From NCBI GenBank assembly GCA_007922305.1, contig ML677385.1, positions 5,916,336-5,980,335 on the forward strand: a stretch of DNA of 64,000 nt, read 5' to 3'. Shown here in pieces: positions 35,991-48,122 of the stretch. Position numbers and translations under genes: made by a program. The stretch is from Dermatemys mawii (lineage: Eukaryota; Chordata; Testudines; Dermatemydidae). Positions within the stretch are counted from its first letter, which is position 1. Every line of letters begins with the position of its first letter. The notes beneath the pieces were generated by a model that worked only from the letters and a program-made list of their open reading frames with translations, was not told the origin of the DNA and ran no database searches.

Positions 35991-36115
35991 GGCCATGACT
36001 CCACTGCAAAAAAAGCTGTGTTCTTAATTCAAGCTAGCTAACTTGAGTTAATGCAAGCTACAAGCCTACTAACAACAATAAGGCAATTTGTAGTTTTCAC
36101 ATGAGTTAGCTGGTG
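35991..36115. mobile_element. Left arm of a split palindromic MITE
   Basis: Reads ggccatgactccactgc at the outer end, then tgtgttcttaattcaagctagc. It finishes with ttttcacatgagttagct. The whole ~110 bases align, inverted, with 38236-38372. It faces outward, as the left end of an element would. Confidence 0.6.
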
Positions 36116-36583
36116 AAGTTACAGACTAGTTTCCTGCCAGATTCTGGGGTGCAATACAGACCCAGGAAGGGTTGTGTCATCATTTTCCCCATAACCCTGA
36201 GTGCCTTAAAATGCTCTGCTGCTATAGTTCCCTTGTCTGGATACTCCCAGTCAGCATATAAACATGTACTGAGCATCTGTGTGATAAGCTGCCCTGGACC
36301 AGCTCTGACTCCAGAAGCCTGCTTGTTATAGTACAGTCACACGCTGGCCTCCAAAACCCTTGTTTACCTCAGCAAGATGGACCCAAGACTGTCCAGTCCC
36401 AAATTCTCCCCCTTCCTCCCCCTGCAAAATTGTGTGTTCTGCGATGTCCAGTCCTTTCCTGGACCATTCAGAGGAATAATAAGGTTAGTTTGCTCCTCTA
36501 AAGAAACAAAAATGCATAACTTACTTCTTTAACTGGAGTTAACAACCACTTCATTTCAAACACAGCACTGGGTTAGTTTAGAT

Positions 36584-36914
36584 CAGTGCTCCTCAAGACA
36601 GGGGCTCCCAAGCTGCAAGTGATTCTTTAATGTGTCTTCTGCAGCTCTTTGCAGCACATACTATGAAATCACTGTGTGCTTTAATTATTAACCGATCTAA
36701 GTTATGAACCGGTAAGGAAGCTTTTACTATGTTATTAACCAATGGTAGTTGAAAAAAATTATAATGCTTGGTCAGTCAGAATGCTGTGAGAATAATTATA
36801 TATATATATATATATATATAGTCAATTAAACAATGAATTCACACTACTGTTGCTCATTTGGGTAATGTTGATCGCTAATTTGGCTCCTGAACCACTCAGG
36901 TCTGAGCATCACTG
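36584..36914. mobile_element. hAT-type element
   Basis: Termini cagtgctcctcaagac and (other strand) cagtgatgctcagacc. Left flank gtttagat and right flank gtttttttagat agree apart from extra T residues, as expected if one duplication lengthened by slippage. Noncoding; contains the TA microsatellite. Confidence 0.65.
36797..36820. repeat. (TA)12 microsatellite
   Basis: Twelve uninterrupted TA units, ending at gtcaatt. Confidence 0.95.
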
Positions 36915-37329
36915 GTTTTTTTAGATTAAAAGCAAAAATAAGCCTATTGGTAAAAGATGATAGGATTTTAAGTGAGTTTAAGAATAAAGTTATAAAAAGG
37001 TTACAATCAAATAAAAGTGAAAAACACTTTGTAGAGGCTAAGACTTAGCGAAACTACAGTCTTGGTTCAAGGTAAGATTTTTACCACACGACTTTCCAGC
37101 ATGATGGCTGATTACCTCTCTGGTCACGATCTCCCACAAAATCCAAAGTTCCTTTGTCTTCGTAGGTGAAACATACTTGGGCTTCTTTGCCCCTCTTCAT
37201 AGTCTAATGAACCTTTGAAATGGAGTTTTCTGAAGGTTACCCCCAAAAGTAAAGTTCATCCAAGCTGTGAGGAAGGAGACATGGAGTCTGTTGGTGAAAG
37301 AAATTCCATGCTGGTTTCTTTCTTCACTG

Positions 37330-37876
37330 GTGTTTGCTAAAAGGCAAATCAATGGCTCCCAGACTAAGGCCTTCATACAGGGGCCAAGTAGGTGCTAGGA
37401 CTATGGGAAAGTGGACTAGAGAAAGCAGGTATTGGCAGAGGGGAAGGAGAGGTAGTGAGCAGCTGCCAGCTGTAGGCTCCCTGGGTTGGGGCCCAGAGTA
37501 GCAGGCAGGCCTGGGTCTCCCCCCGCCCTCTTTGCCCCACTGGCTGTCAAAGGAAGTGACCAGCCAAAGGGCTGCAGTTTGCCCCTGACCAAGGGGCTGG
37601 ACATGGAGCTGCAGTTTGCCACTGTGGTGAGAGCCCAGGTGAAGGACTGCCGGTTCCCCTGGAAGGGAGGAGACAACAGAGTTGGGGCATAGCCGGAGGG
37701 CTGTGCCCTGAAGAGGATGCTGTGGTCCCTGAGCAATGCGGGTCCCCATGGACAGCGGAGAAGCAGTGACGGGGAGTGAGACACCACAAGAGGAGGGTGC
37801 TCTGCTGACAGACAGAACTAATTCAGGGAGCAACCAGCAGGAGACACCACGGTGGTGAGCACAACCCGTTACAACA
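37330..37876. mobile_element. LTR-like GC-rich block
   Basis: A GC-rich stretch with overlapping open frames on both strands, ending in caccacggtggtgagcaca and acccgttaca. The last part is a form I recall at the ends of turtle Gypsy-like LTRs. The ~170-codon minus-strand frame has no recognisable domain and coincides with the GC block. Class is uncertain. Confidence 0.4.
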
Positions 37877-38235
37877 TGTGATTGCTCATCTACACTGATG
37901 ACACCTGGCAGGACGCTCCAACCTGTCCTTTGGTTGAGAGAAACCTATTTACCCACTCCCCAGAATTGTCTGGTAATTCCATTTTATTTCTACATTTCCT
38001 TCATATTTGTATGGTCCCTTGGCTGTTTATCATATGTACACTATGCAAGAATATTAGTGATCAGTGTGGTGTTAGTTTTCCAGTGACCCCTTACATGACA
38101 CTTCAGATACAGTTTATGACATTAATGAATTGGGGCACTTTGAACTGTTTAGGCCAGCTGAAACTCACTCCCAGATACCAGTGAGTCCTTTGATCTGGGA
38201 TGTTGTTAGGGGCACAGTTCCCCCATATGCTTTAA

Positions 38236-38372
38236 CTTAACCTGCTAACTCATGTGAAAATTACAAGCTGCCTTCTCTTTGTTAGGATTTTATTTAACAT
38301 CAGTTAATTCAAGTTATCTAACTACAGTTAAGGACACACCTTCCCACCCCTCACTGCAGTGAAGACAAGACC
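38236..38372. mobile_element. Right arm of a split palindromic MITE
   Basis: The complement of this arm reads tgtgtccttaactgtagtta, then aattttcacatgagttagc, matching 35991-36115 over ~110 bases. The outer end (complement ggtcttgtcttcactgcagt) resembles the left outer end. See the left arm. Confidence 0.6.
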
Positions 38373-39308
38373 AAAAGGTGAGCAAGAGAGTTTGTCCTGA
38401 AATAAGTCAGACATGGGATCCGTCTCTCCTCTAAGCATTCCCGACTGCCATGAAAATTCTGAGGCAGGTGGGCTGTGGAAATAAGGGAGGTTGAACTGGA
38501 GTGGAAAGAGCCCTCAAACAGCCAACGTATGTGACACATTGCCTTCCCTTCAGCTACACCAACACAGCATTAATTCTGACAAAACTGATTCGCTGAGATT
38601 TCTCTGTGTCATGTTGGTTTCCCCTTTAATCCTCCAATGCCCATCAGAAGGAATCAGAGCACAAATCGTTGGGGAGAAGGCAGGAAGGGTGCATCCCCAT
38701 TCTTATTTGAATGAGTGGAGCTATTCAGCAGTTGTCACTGATGGTGATATTGTATTAATTCAATTGGCGTAAAAAGCATTTCCTCTAACCTTCATTTTAA
38801 ATGAAAACAATAAAAAACGAGAGTGCCCCAGATGAGTTTGGGAGAGAGGTGAGTATGGGTGCAAGGAGGGAGGGCCACCCAAGATGCATGCGGATTATAC
38901 TGAACATATTTGAAATGTGAATGTAGTTCTGCTGGATTTTTTAGCTGTAACTCTAATAAAATAGTATGTAAAATAAAACTATACACGCTAAACCTTTTCA
39001 TGGTTTGCTTTTGCTATACTTGTTAACTGAAAATCCATCTAAGAAATTGAAAATAGAATTAAGCTGTGCTTAGGCAAAGTACCATACTTCAAGGTGAAGT
39101 GACTCATTGTGTAACAGGAGGCTGAGAGGAAAACTACTTTAATTATATGTATTTGTTGCATGGAATTGCACCTTCTTGTAAGTGATTGCCTAACTTACCT
39201 TCATTCCAATGTTCCACCCCCAGCCACACTGAAAGACAAGATCTGCAGTGTGTGAGAAAAAAATCTGGCTTACACTTTCTTCTCAGCTGTGAAATGAATT
39301 ATTGAAGT
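38373..39308. other. Intergenic DNA
   Basis: No recognised feature. Confidence 0.4.
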
Positions 39309-40015
39309 TGTCACAGTTCAGAACAACTGTCACCTGTACAGTTCCCCCTGGCAGTTCAGCAGGGCACTCGAAATTCCCATCTCCTCTCTCTCCCTCTTCT
39401 GACCAGGGGTTTTCCAGTTCCCTGCCTCCAGGGTGAATCCCCCAGTGAGCGAGGCTGCCTTAGTAGACCTGCATCTATATTTTGCTTTCTCTTCACAGGC
39501 TATAAACAGCATAACTGCCCACAAGTATAAGTACCACACAGCTCTTTCTAAACCAACGCATTTATTTTTAAGGTGAAAGCATTGCCAACAGAATCTATTA
39601 AGAGCAATAGAAGAACCTATACACATGCCAATAAGCTTACCAGAGATCACCCCAGCTCCCACAAGGGTTCTGTCAGGTGATCAGTTCTTCAAACCCCACA
39701 TAGAGGTTTTTCCTGTAGTTTCAAGTTCAAAACTCCTTTTGTTAAGAGCAGGAATACCCCTGAATAGGTCCAATTCTTCCCAGGAAGGATTGGGGCCTCC
39801 CTTGGATAGAAGGTCTTTTTTGTTTGCTGGTTCAGAAAGCAGGCCCTGAATCAGTTTAACTCAGGCTATTTATCCACAAGTCCTTCCTTTGTTTGTTGTT
39901 TCTCTAGGGAATCCAGTTTGAAGCAGTATAGGTGAGCCACTCCAGGTGATGGTGCCTCTCTTGAGGTGTTACAACCCAAGTGAATTTGCCTACACATTCC
40001 CTCCTGTTCTTAGCT
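39309..40015. repeat. Probable high-copy repeat, class uncertain
   Basis: Starts tgtcacagttcagaacaact and runs through gcagtagac-like and ggctataaacagcataactg to tgttacaacccaag. I recall nearly identical text as a multi-copy turtle sequence, possibly an LTR in one orientation. Nothing within this window confirms the class, as no second copy is present. Confidence 0.35.
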
Positions 40016-40135
40016 CCTGGAAGGCGTTGATCTTCCTCCCCCATGAAAATGCATACAATACTTGGCCCACAATGATACATAAACTTAAGTAAATGAAGTT
40101 TGTCCAGGATATTGCAAGAAATTGCCATCTCTATC

Positions 40136-40248
40136 CCAATACTAATTTCCAGATAGATACAGTGAAATACTGAGATGTTAAGTGACTTGCCCAAGGTGTA
40201 ACTGTAATTAAATGACAAAGCCTGACTCCCCCTCCTACTCTAGCCACT
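40136..40248 (-). mobile_element. MIR relic, minus strand
   Basis: Reads gatgttaagtgacttgccca, then aggtgtaactgtaattaaatg, agcctgactccc and tagccactaagaagcactgc. This is the reverse-strand order of a MIR from its CORE to its tRNA-like head. Confidence 0.75.
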
Positions 40249-42798
40249 AAGAAGCACTGCTTTTTATCAGGTTGCAAAGTTAGTTACAAAAAGAAGAAAA
40301 GAATCCTTCCCAAGTCACATAATTAAATGTACAGTCAAAAGAGTGTGCTTTGCCATAATTAATTGTTAGCATGCTACCAGCATGCTTATCTTAGTGTTAC
40401 ACACCCATGGATCATTCTCTTGCAGACTAGTTTCCTGATGTGGTATCAGTAATGAAAACTAGTTGCAGAAGGAAGGGGAGAGGCACATTTAAAGAGAGGT
40501 GGGCAAGAATTTAAAAGATTGATTCATCTGAAACAATCTAGAATTGCATCTACGTGTACATTTTTAAATGTAGCTACTATTTTATTTTCAAAATAAAAGG
40601 TATAAATTAGTGGGGCAGGATTAAATTAGAATACTCCATGGAATGTGTTTAATCTCTGTGTGCATAGGTATATATTATGGTGAAGTATGGGTAAGGTTGT
40701 GTTAGAGTTCAATTTTAGCAGGAGCTTTAAATCTTAATTTTGTAAAACTCTCATTGAAATGGCAAAAAACCACCCAGCCCCCTCCCCAACCAAATATAAA
40801 CGGAATATTCTTGGAATTTCTCATACTGTTTTGATGAAGTTGTGAGTGGTACAAAGAGAACAAGAAGAATTTAAAAGTCATCCCTTTAGACAGTTGCTCA
40901 CTGGTTTGTCTCACTTTCGTTTGTACCCTTTTGCAAGAACTCTAACATGCTCTGGGACCTGTCCATTGGCCTCATTGTTGCTCCTTGTGTGCTGATTCCT
41001 GGAATATCAGTTATACACCAGGATTGTTTGTTTATGGAACTTTTAATAAACATTTTAGCCATAATGTGTGTGCAAAGGTGAACCTGCTATGGCAGGGACA
41101 TCATCACTTACATGAGAATAAGACCAAAATACTAAGCTATTGATAATGCACTCCATAAGCACGGGCACTCTAACACAAATTCTTAACAGTGACTTCACCA
41201 GTTTTAAGGCAGAAGAATTTGCCAAAAGCATGGAATGTGCAAGTCAGATGTAATTGATATAAAGGCAAGAAGACACTGGTAGGTTTTGCATTAGAGTGGT
41301 AGTTTGATGAAGTCAGGGTACATAGTGCTTTGGTGCATCTGTTGAAGATGGAATTGAAAGCCTCAGAGAGCACTGTTTGTTACCGACAGTGATGGAGGCA
41401 ATATGAAGGTGGAAAGGAAAGCACAAGTCTGTCCCCTTACCTTCTGTCTCTGCTTTTCAGATTTTGGGTGGATGGAGCATGTCCTGCCAGAACATTAAGT
41501 GTCACTAAATATGGTTTTCCTGGGATAATATATATTTATATACACCACTTACGAAGTGGTGATATTCATGTGGTAAATTGCATTTATCACGCAGGCTCAC
41601 CTACAATCTGTCCACTAGTACTGAAAAACAGTTCTCCAAAGTTTGAGTTTTTCCTGAGGAAAAGCTCACTCTAATGTTCATAGCATTTAACATCTGTGGA
41701 GTTTCTGCTCTAACAACTGAAAATTTTCTTAACTTAGTTTACTTAATTTTCTACTTGTAGAGGAACTTGGCCAAGTTACACACAATTTACCTGATTAGGA
41801 GCTTGTTTTGTGTTTGTAAATCAGCATAGGTGCTCTGAAAGTATAGCGATGAACATTGTTAATACCTAGACTGTGAGAAAAAGTCTTTCATTCTGCAGAA
41901 CACACTTGAGCTCAACAGCGGCTAGGGAGAGCTAGTGACTTGAATTGTGCCCATTGCTGGTGCATAGTGGTTCAACACACCACTCCTGCAGCCAGATAAG
42001 CACATTCAGAATATGCATTTGTGGTCTGAGAAATTCTATGAAATTCTGGTAACACCTAGACATCTGCACTAAACTGGGAGTTCTATAAGAGAATCAATTG
42101 GGGCACCATTTTGCCTAATATATTAGCGCTTTTAAGAGTAGAAGACAAAGTATACCAAAATACTAAAACACTAAAGAAAATGGAAAGGATTATTTAAACA
42201 TCTTTTCACATTTGTGTAATGGATCCATGAGAAACATACTCCAAAACAGACCTAAATACTGGTAGCGTTATATCCTTATTGTCTTGTTATTCTCTCTGAC
42301 CCTATATTCTATAGGTGGCAGTATGTTGGGGATATGGTATATGTTTCTGCCAGTGTGTCTATATGATAACTCTGGAGAACGAAAACTTATATTCTTCCTT
42401 TTTCACTGTCTGCATTATGCAATGAGACATTAAATAGTAAAGCCCCACTAGAAGATACTGATATCAACATCCAACATCTGGGCTCACTACTGCAAGTCCT
42501 CCATCTGCTGGTCTCCCACTGACTTTAATGAGATCTGCGCACAGACAGACAGCAGGTTAAAGTCTTAAGGGTGATTTCAGTGCTTTGGAGTGTTCTGAAT
42601 TACTGGGGCTAATGTCATACTGAATCCAGAAAAAAGTAGAGCCAGCTGAGAACCTGTTCTATAGTGGTCAAATTCTACATAAATTATAAGAGTTTCTATT
42701 CATTGAACTATTTCATTTTCAAATACTTAAAGAGGATAAGCAAATAACAAAGCCAAACACAGTTATTTGGGGAAAGAATATGGAGCAGGAGCACACAA
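40249..42798. other. Intergenic DNA
   Basis: About 2.5 kb with no recognised element or gene. Confidence 0.45.
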
Positions 42799-43613
42799 TA
42801 GTATTTGCCTTACATAAGGCATTGGGTACTGTCTTGCATGACCTTCTCATAAACAAACTAGAGAAATACAATCTAGATGAAGCTACTTTAAGGTGGGTGC
42901 ATAACTGGTTGGAAAACCATTCCAGCTTGACTGTGAACCACTGATAACTACTCTCTGGGAAGTGCATACCAAGGGTGGGGTTCAGTTCTGTTCAATATTT
43001 TCATCAGTGTTTTGGATAATGGCACAGAAAGGACACTTATAAAGTTTGCAGATGATAGCAAGCTGGGAGGGGTTGCAAGTATTTTGGAGACTCGGATTAA
43101 AATTCAAAATGATCTGGAAAAACTGGATGGATGAAATTCAGTAAGGACAAAGGCAAATCAGTTGCACACATACAAAATGGGAAATGACTGCCTAGGAAGG
43201 AGTACTACAGAAAGGGATCTGGGGAGTCAGAATGGATCACAAGCTAAATATGAGCCAGTGTAACACTGCTGCAAAAAAGCAAATATCCTTCTGGGATGTA
43301 TTAGTAGAAGTATTGTAAGCAAGACACAAGAAGTAATTCTTCTGCTCTACTCAGCACTGATTAGGCCTCAACTGGAGTATTATGTCCAGTCCTTGATGCC
43401 ACATTTCAAGAAAGATGTGGACAAATTGGAGAAAGTCCTGAGCAGAGCAACACAAATGATTAAAGGTCTAGAAAACATGACCTATGAGAGAAGATTGAAA
43501 ACATTGGGTTTGTTTAGTCTGGAGAAGAGAAAAGGGAGAGGGGACATACGTTTTCAAGTACATCAAAGATTGTTACAACGAGGAGGGAGAAAAATTGCTC
43601 TTAACCTCTGAGG

Positions 43614-44716
43614 TAGAGTTGCCATGTGTCCATTTTTTCCTGGACATGTCCGGGATTTTAGAGTTTAAATGGCTGTCTGGGAGGACTTTTTAAATAGCTG
43701 CTAATGTCCAGGATTTTTTCTCCCTCCCACCCACAATCAATGAGGTGGCTGACATAAAGCCCTGAGCTGCTCTCATGGCTGGAGCCTTCAGCAGCCAGAC
43801 CCAGGGCACCACTGGGTCTTAGTGTTCCCTTGTCTCACTTTCCTATCCCTTCCTGCAGGCTCTCACAGTCAGCTGCTCCAGGGATCTAGTAGTTAAAAGT
43901 TTAAAAGACTCCAGCTTGCCAGACCTATTAACACAACACTGAAAGTGTTAAAGAGCCATTCGAGTAGTAATGAAGCCATTTAACAGGCATTTGCCAACCC
44001 CCAGGTATATACTGTCAGTTTCTGAATTTACTGACACAAACAGCTGGGCATTACTGTAATAGTATAGTTTTTAAAAAAACTTGTTTCCAAAGTCTTCCTG
44101 TCCTTTCTATCCATCCCTTTATTCTTCCAGATAGCTGAACAAAGAGAGTTTCCCTTTCTTTACTTCTGTCTGATGAACTAGTTTTAAGAGAACCTCCAGC
44201 AAAATCAGTACCTTAGTAAGATATAAAACCCTTTGTAATGCCTAAAATCTTTGGAAACATTTTGTAAAGTTGGTGACATTTCATAAACATGTCTATTGTC
44301 ATGGAGATCACGCAAAGTAAATTAGTGTTCCCTTTTTCTAAAAGCAATGAACACACTAAACCTCTGTGACTGATTCATTTAAAATAATGTCCTTGTTTCA
44401 GGGAGTGGGGGGGTTGGGGGTGGGATCCTGACTCCTAGGGGGGCAGTTAGGGTGAGGGGATCTCAGGAGAGGGCAGTAAAGGGACAAGGAGCAGGGGGCT
44501 TAGAGGGGGGTGGGGTCCTGGGGGGTGTTTGGAGGGGTCCCAGGAGAGGGCGCTCAGGGGACAAGGAGCAGGCAGGGTCGGATGGGTTGGGGGCTCTGAA
44601 GGGGGGCAGAAAGTGTGAGGGAGAAGATAGAGGGTGGCGCCAGGCTGTTTGGGGAGGCAAGCCCCCCCACCCCATGGAGTGTCCTTTTTTTTTAATGTTG
44701 AAATATGGTAACCCTA
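43614..44716. mobile_element. 1.1-kb hAT-like element inside CR1
   Basis: Left terminus tagagttgcc and right terminus (other strand) tagggttacc. A perfect 7-base direct repeat, tctgagg, flanks it (43607-43613 and 44717-44723). A poly-purine, GC-rich interior at 44400-44650 repeats gggacaaggagcagg with variation (a minisatellite-like stretch). No transposase frame; the open frames at 44452-44732 are compositional. A related shorter element is at 52318-52720. Confidence 0.8.
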
Positions 44717-44768
44717 TCTGAGGACAGGACAAGCGATGGGCTTAAATTGCAGCAAGGGCAGTTTAGGC

Positions 44769-45631
44769 TGATGTAGCGAGAAGGCACGGCCTCCTTCAGA
44801 GTGTGATAGGGAGGAACCACAACACACACCCCTGGTGGGCCAAACCAGGAAATCCACGCCTGCCCTGCCGGAAGTGGAACGGTGGGACAGGAAGTGGAAG
44901 TACAAAAGGTGGGTTCAGAAGGGCTGGAGCCGCTATAGGAGACAGATGAATCCGGCCTGCTGCTGGAGCCTGTAGAGGAGCTACTGGGTTTGCCTCGTGA
45001 GGACTGGCCAGAGCTCCCAGGCCCTCTGATCAACTGAGACACCGACAACCTGCTGGGCCTGTCGCTGGCCACCTACCCTGGGGAGACGGAGGACAACTAT
45101 AACAGAGAGGTACCAAACCCTGGGGATGTAGCAAGTAGTCCAGGAAAACTAGACAACTGTCTGGTTGAGTGATGGCCTGATACTAGGTCAGTGTGTTGCA
45201 GGTGGATATAGTGGCGGATCACTCCACCATTATCAGGGGCCTAGGCTGGGAGACAGTGGAGCTGGGTGGGCCCATGTCCCTCTACCCCTGCCATCCCACC
45301 CTTGGGGTGAAAGCACGCCCCCTTAGGCCAGAAGGCCTGTGGTACCCTGCCGTCCATGCCTGCCTGAGCTCCTACACTATACTGGTGCTCACCCTTACCT
45401 GAGACAAGTCTAGATTTTGTCGGTGCTTACTTTTACCTGGGGCTCATAGACTGCTTAACTGCTCTGTCCTGATCGCAGGACAGAGCCTACTGTTTGCTGA
45501 CCTGCACTAATTGAGGGCTGGAGCACTACATGTACACTAATTCCCCACCTTTTTGAGCTCACCTTTACAGATGTGACAGTGAGGAGGCATGGCTTCCCTC
45601 AGAGAGTAACATGGTGGGAAGGCCATGCAGC
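44769..45631. mobile_element. LTR-like insertion inside CR1
   Basis: Occupies the gap between CR1 text gggcagtttagg and gttggacactagg. The left end has ggcacggcctccttcagagtg and the right end ggcatggcttccctcagagag, in the same orientation, so the ends are direct repeats. The target may be gcagtttagg/gcagcttaca. Interior includes actggtgctcacccttacct and gtgcttacttttacctgggg, echoing the LTR-like block at 31.3 kb. Class inferred. Confidence 0.5.
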
Positions 45632-45853
45632 TTACAGTTGGACACTAGGAAAAACTTCCTAACTGTCAGGGTGGTTAAGCACTGGAATAAATTGCCTAGG
45701 GAGATTGTGGAATCTCCAAGATTGGACATTTTTAAGAGCAAGTTAAAAAAAACAGTTGTCAGGGATGGTCTAGATAATACTTAGTCCTGCCATGAGCACA
45801 GGGGACTAGACTAAATGACCTCCTGAGGTCCCTTCCAGTCCTATGATTCTATA

Positions 45854-46615
45854 TAAAGACAATCTTAGCTGGTGCTAAATCTGCCAATCTACCCAGGGAA
45901 GTAAATGCCTTCAAGGAATTAAACATAATAATCAACAAGGAAATGTATATGCAAATGGGTACTCAAGATATTGGATTGCATCACTGATAAAGTGGAGCTG
46001 ATGTGAATGGGAAAAGTAGAGATTAAAAGGTTCCTGCACATCATTATGTACTGTATTCCTAATTCACAATAACTGTGGCCAAGGCAGCATGTATGATTGA
46101 ATACCTTTGAAAATCTGGCTGTTAGGCACTCAAGGGTCTAAGTCCCATTGATTTTAAGTGAATCTGAGACTCCTAAATGCCTAAATCACTTTTAGCCCCA
46201 CACTGCAAGCCGGAGTCAGTTGATTCAGGCTCTGAAACTCACTGCCTTGGCTTCTTTTTCTTTGCTATGTAGATGTACCCTAATTGTCTCTGCTCTTTCC
46301 CGGTGCTCTGGTGGTGATGACAGCATATGAAATTATAGCTCCTGCTGGTACTATCAGCCTAGTCCTTTATGTCATCCACCTACACACACTCATTTTCTTA
46401 CTCTCTCACTCATAATTTATTCATTAAATTGATTTATTTATGTAGGTCATTTTTAGCAGTGCTTGATTATTTGTAAAGCTAAGTTAAAGGACAAATGAAT
46501 TAAAAAGTTAAGGATAGGCTTAGGACTTGGATAATGGCAGTGAGAAATTCAACCCAAGTAGAAGCAAAAGTACACCAGTGGACTGTTCCCAATTTTAAAA
46601 TGTCTTTCTCATGTA
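45854..46615. other. Intergenic DNA with a MITE end
   Basis: Mostly unremarkable. At about 46190-46281, cacactgcaagccggagtcag and ctatgtagatgtaccctaa match the right end of the MITE at 33834-34342. Confidence 0.4.
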
Positions 46616-46617
46616 TG

Positions 46618-47770
46618 CAGTGTAGTTGCATCTGTGTAGGTCCCAAGATATTAGAGAGACCAGGAGGGTGAGGTAATATATTTTATTGGACCAACTTTTG
46701 TTGAGGCAAGCTTTCAACCTACACAGCTCTTCTTCAGGCCTGGGAAAGGTACTGAGCCAGATTGTTTAGCATAAGTAATTATCACATATTCTAAGGGACC
46801 CTTCAAGATAGAATGGCCCCGTTAACACACGTGCAGTCATAGGACAAAATGAGTTGGTTAGTGGGATATAGAATAGTAAGAAGCCATAAATCCAGCGTAT
46901 CTGCTCAGTCCATGATTTTTAGTGTCTAGCAGAGTTATGAATTGAAGCTCCCAGGTTCATCTTTAAAAAGTGTTGTGCAGGTTTCCTTTGAAGATGAGGA
47001 CTGATAGGTCACATATAGAGTGATCACTTTGTGAAAATTGTTCATCCACAGGCGACAGGGTGTTTTTGTCTTTTATCATTTTCCTGTGTGAGTTCACTTG
47101 AGACTGTAGTGATTGTCTAGTTTCACCTTTCAAGATCTATGGATCCTGCATATGCCTGTCACACGTGGTGTACCCCATCCAGTGCACTAAATGCCCCATT
47201 AACAACTATGTGCATAAAACCAGATAATGAGTATGCTCTCGAATGAACTCGCACAGGACAATGATAAAAGACAAAAACACCTTGTTACATGTGGACAAAC
47301 ACTTTTCACAAAGAAGCCAGCTATAGAGCGATCAATCAGTCCTCATCCTCAAAGGAAACCTGCACAACACTTTTTAAAGATGATCCCGCGAGTTTAAATT
47401 CATAACTTTGCTAGACACTAAAAATCATGGACTGAGCAGAGCCACTGGATTTATGGCTTATTACAACCATCTAATCACTAACCCAGGCCTGCACAACATG
47501 CGGTCCGGGGGCCACATGCGGCCCGCACGGGCTCACTGTGCGGCCCGCGGGGGGTGAGTAGGGGTGGGGCAAGCCAAGCGGTGGGGTGTGGGAAAGTGGA
47601 GGGGGTGGGGCGGGGCGAGGGCAGGGCTTTTCAGCCCGCAGCTGGTTTTTTTGCAGTAATATGGCCCTCACTGCTTTCCGAGTTGCGCAGTCCTGCACTA
47701 ACCCCTATTTTTGTCCTGTGACTGCAGAGCTGTTAACGGGCCCCTCTACCTTGAATGGTCCCTTTGAATC
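46618..47770. mobile_element. Two Penelope-like ends in inverted orientation
   Basis: The left arm (about 46618-47129) carries cagtgtagttgcatctgtg, tctaagggacccttcaagat, ccatgatttttagtgtctagc and gtttttgtcttttatcatt. The right arm (about 47130-47770) holds the complements in reverse order: ataaaagacaaaaacacctt, ctagacactaaaaatcatgg, tttttgtcctgtgactgcag and accttgaatggtccctttga. The right arm extends further into the element than the left. A hAT copy (47484-47695) interrupts the right arm. Inverted partial copies are a known product of PLE insertion. Confidence 0.75.
47484..47695. mobile_element. hAT MITE with perfect 8-bp duplication
   Basis: Begins caggcctgcacaac and ends gttgcgcagtcctg. 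The octamer cactaacc flanks it exactly on both sides (47476-47483, 47696-47703). Interior text (gagtaggggtggggcaagcc; ttttttgcagtaatatggcc) matches the 168-base member at 17876-18043, but is longer by a gcggcccg-rich segment. The perfect duplication suggests a relatively recent insertion. Confidence 0.92.
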
Positions 47771-48122
47771 AGTAGTGGATTACTGTATGGGCCAAGGGGG
47801 CCCATGCCCAGGGACCCTGGCCAATTTGGGGGCCTGCAAGCTGGAACTCAGGCCCTGCCCCCTGCTCCTCCTCTCCCTCCCCCCACAGGCCCTGCCGCTT
47901 TGCTCCTCCTCCTCACCCTGCTGTCCTGGTCTGATGTCAGAGCTGTAGTAGGGTGAGTATATTCCCCCTGCCTCCAGTGTGAGGCTGGTCGAGCCACCTC
48001 TCCCCTTCCCTCCCCACACATGGAGCTGCCCCCTCTCCTTCCCCTCTCCCTTTCATACAGAGCTTTCCCCCCGCAGCCCCTCTCTCCCCCCTCCACCTCA
48101 CGTTGGAGCTGCCCCTCCCCAT
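47771..48122. repeat. GC- and pyrimidine-rich insert
   Basis: Begins near ggcccatgcccagggaccct and becomes C/T-rich (cctctccctccccccacag; ctccccttccctccccac). Overlapping frames on both strands are compositional. Probably part of a repeat, boundaries unclear. Confidence 0.35.

Larger units (their letters stand above)
42800..45853 (+). mobile_element. CR1 LINE, 5'-truncated and split in three
   Basis: CR1 sequence is present at 42800-43613, 44717-44768 and 45632-45853. The first part has the RT C-terminal half, with the FADDSKLGG box (about 43047-43073) and SRATQMIKGLENMTYERRLK...GLFSLEKRKG (43393-43560). The last has gttggacactaggaaaaact to the tail ctatgattctata. Two later insertions separate the parts. 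Frames are broken throughout. Its family is close to, but distinct from, the copy at 2.7-5.9 kb. Confidence 0.88.

Noticed and set aside
37324..37833. 169-codon minus-strand frame
   Set aside because: Located in a GC-rich LTR-like block with overlapping frames on both strands and no recognisable motif.
44452..44732. Paired 89-codon frames on both strands
   Set aside because: Coincide with the purine-rich minisatellite part of a hAT element.
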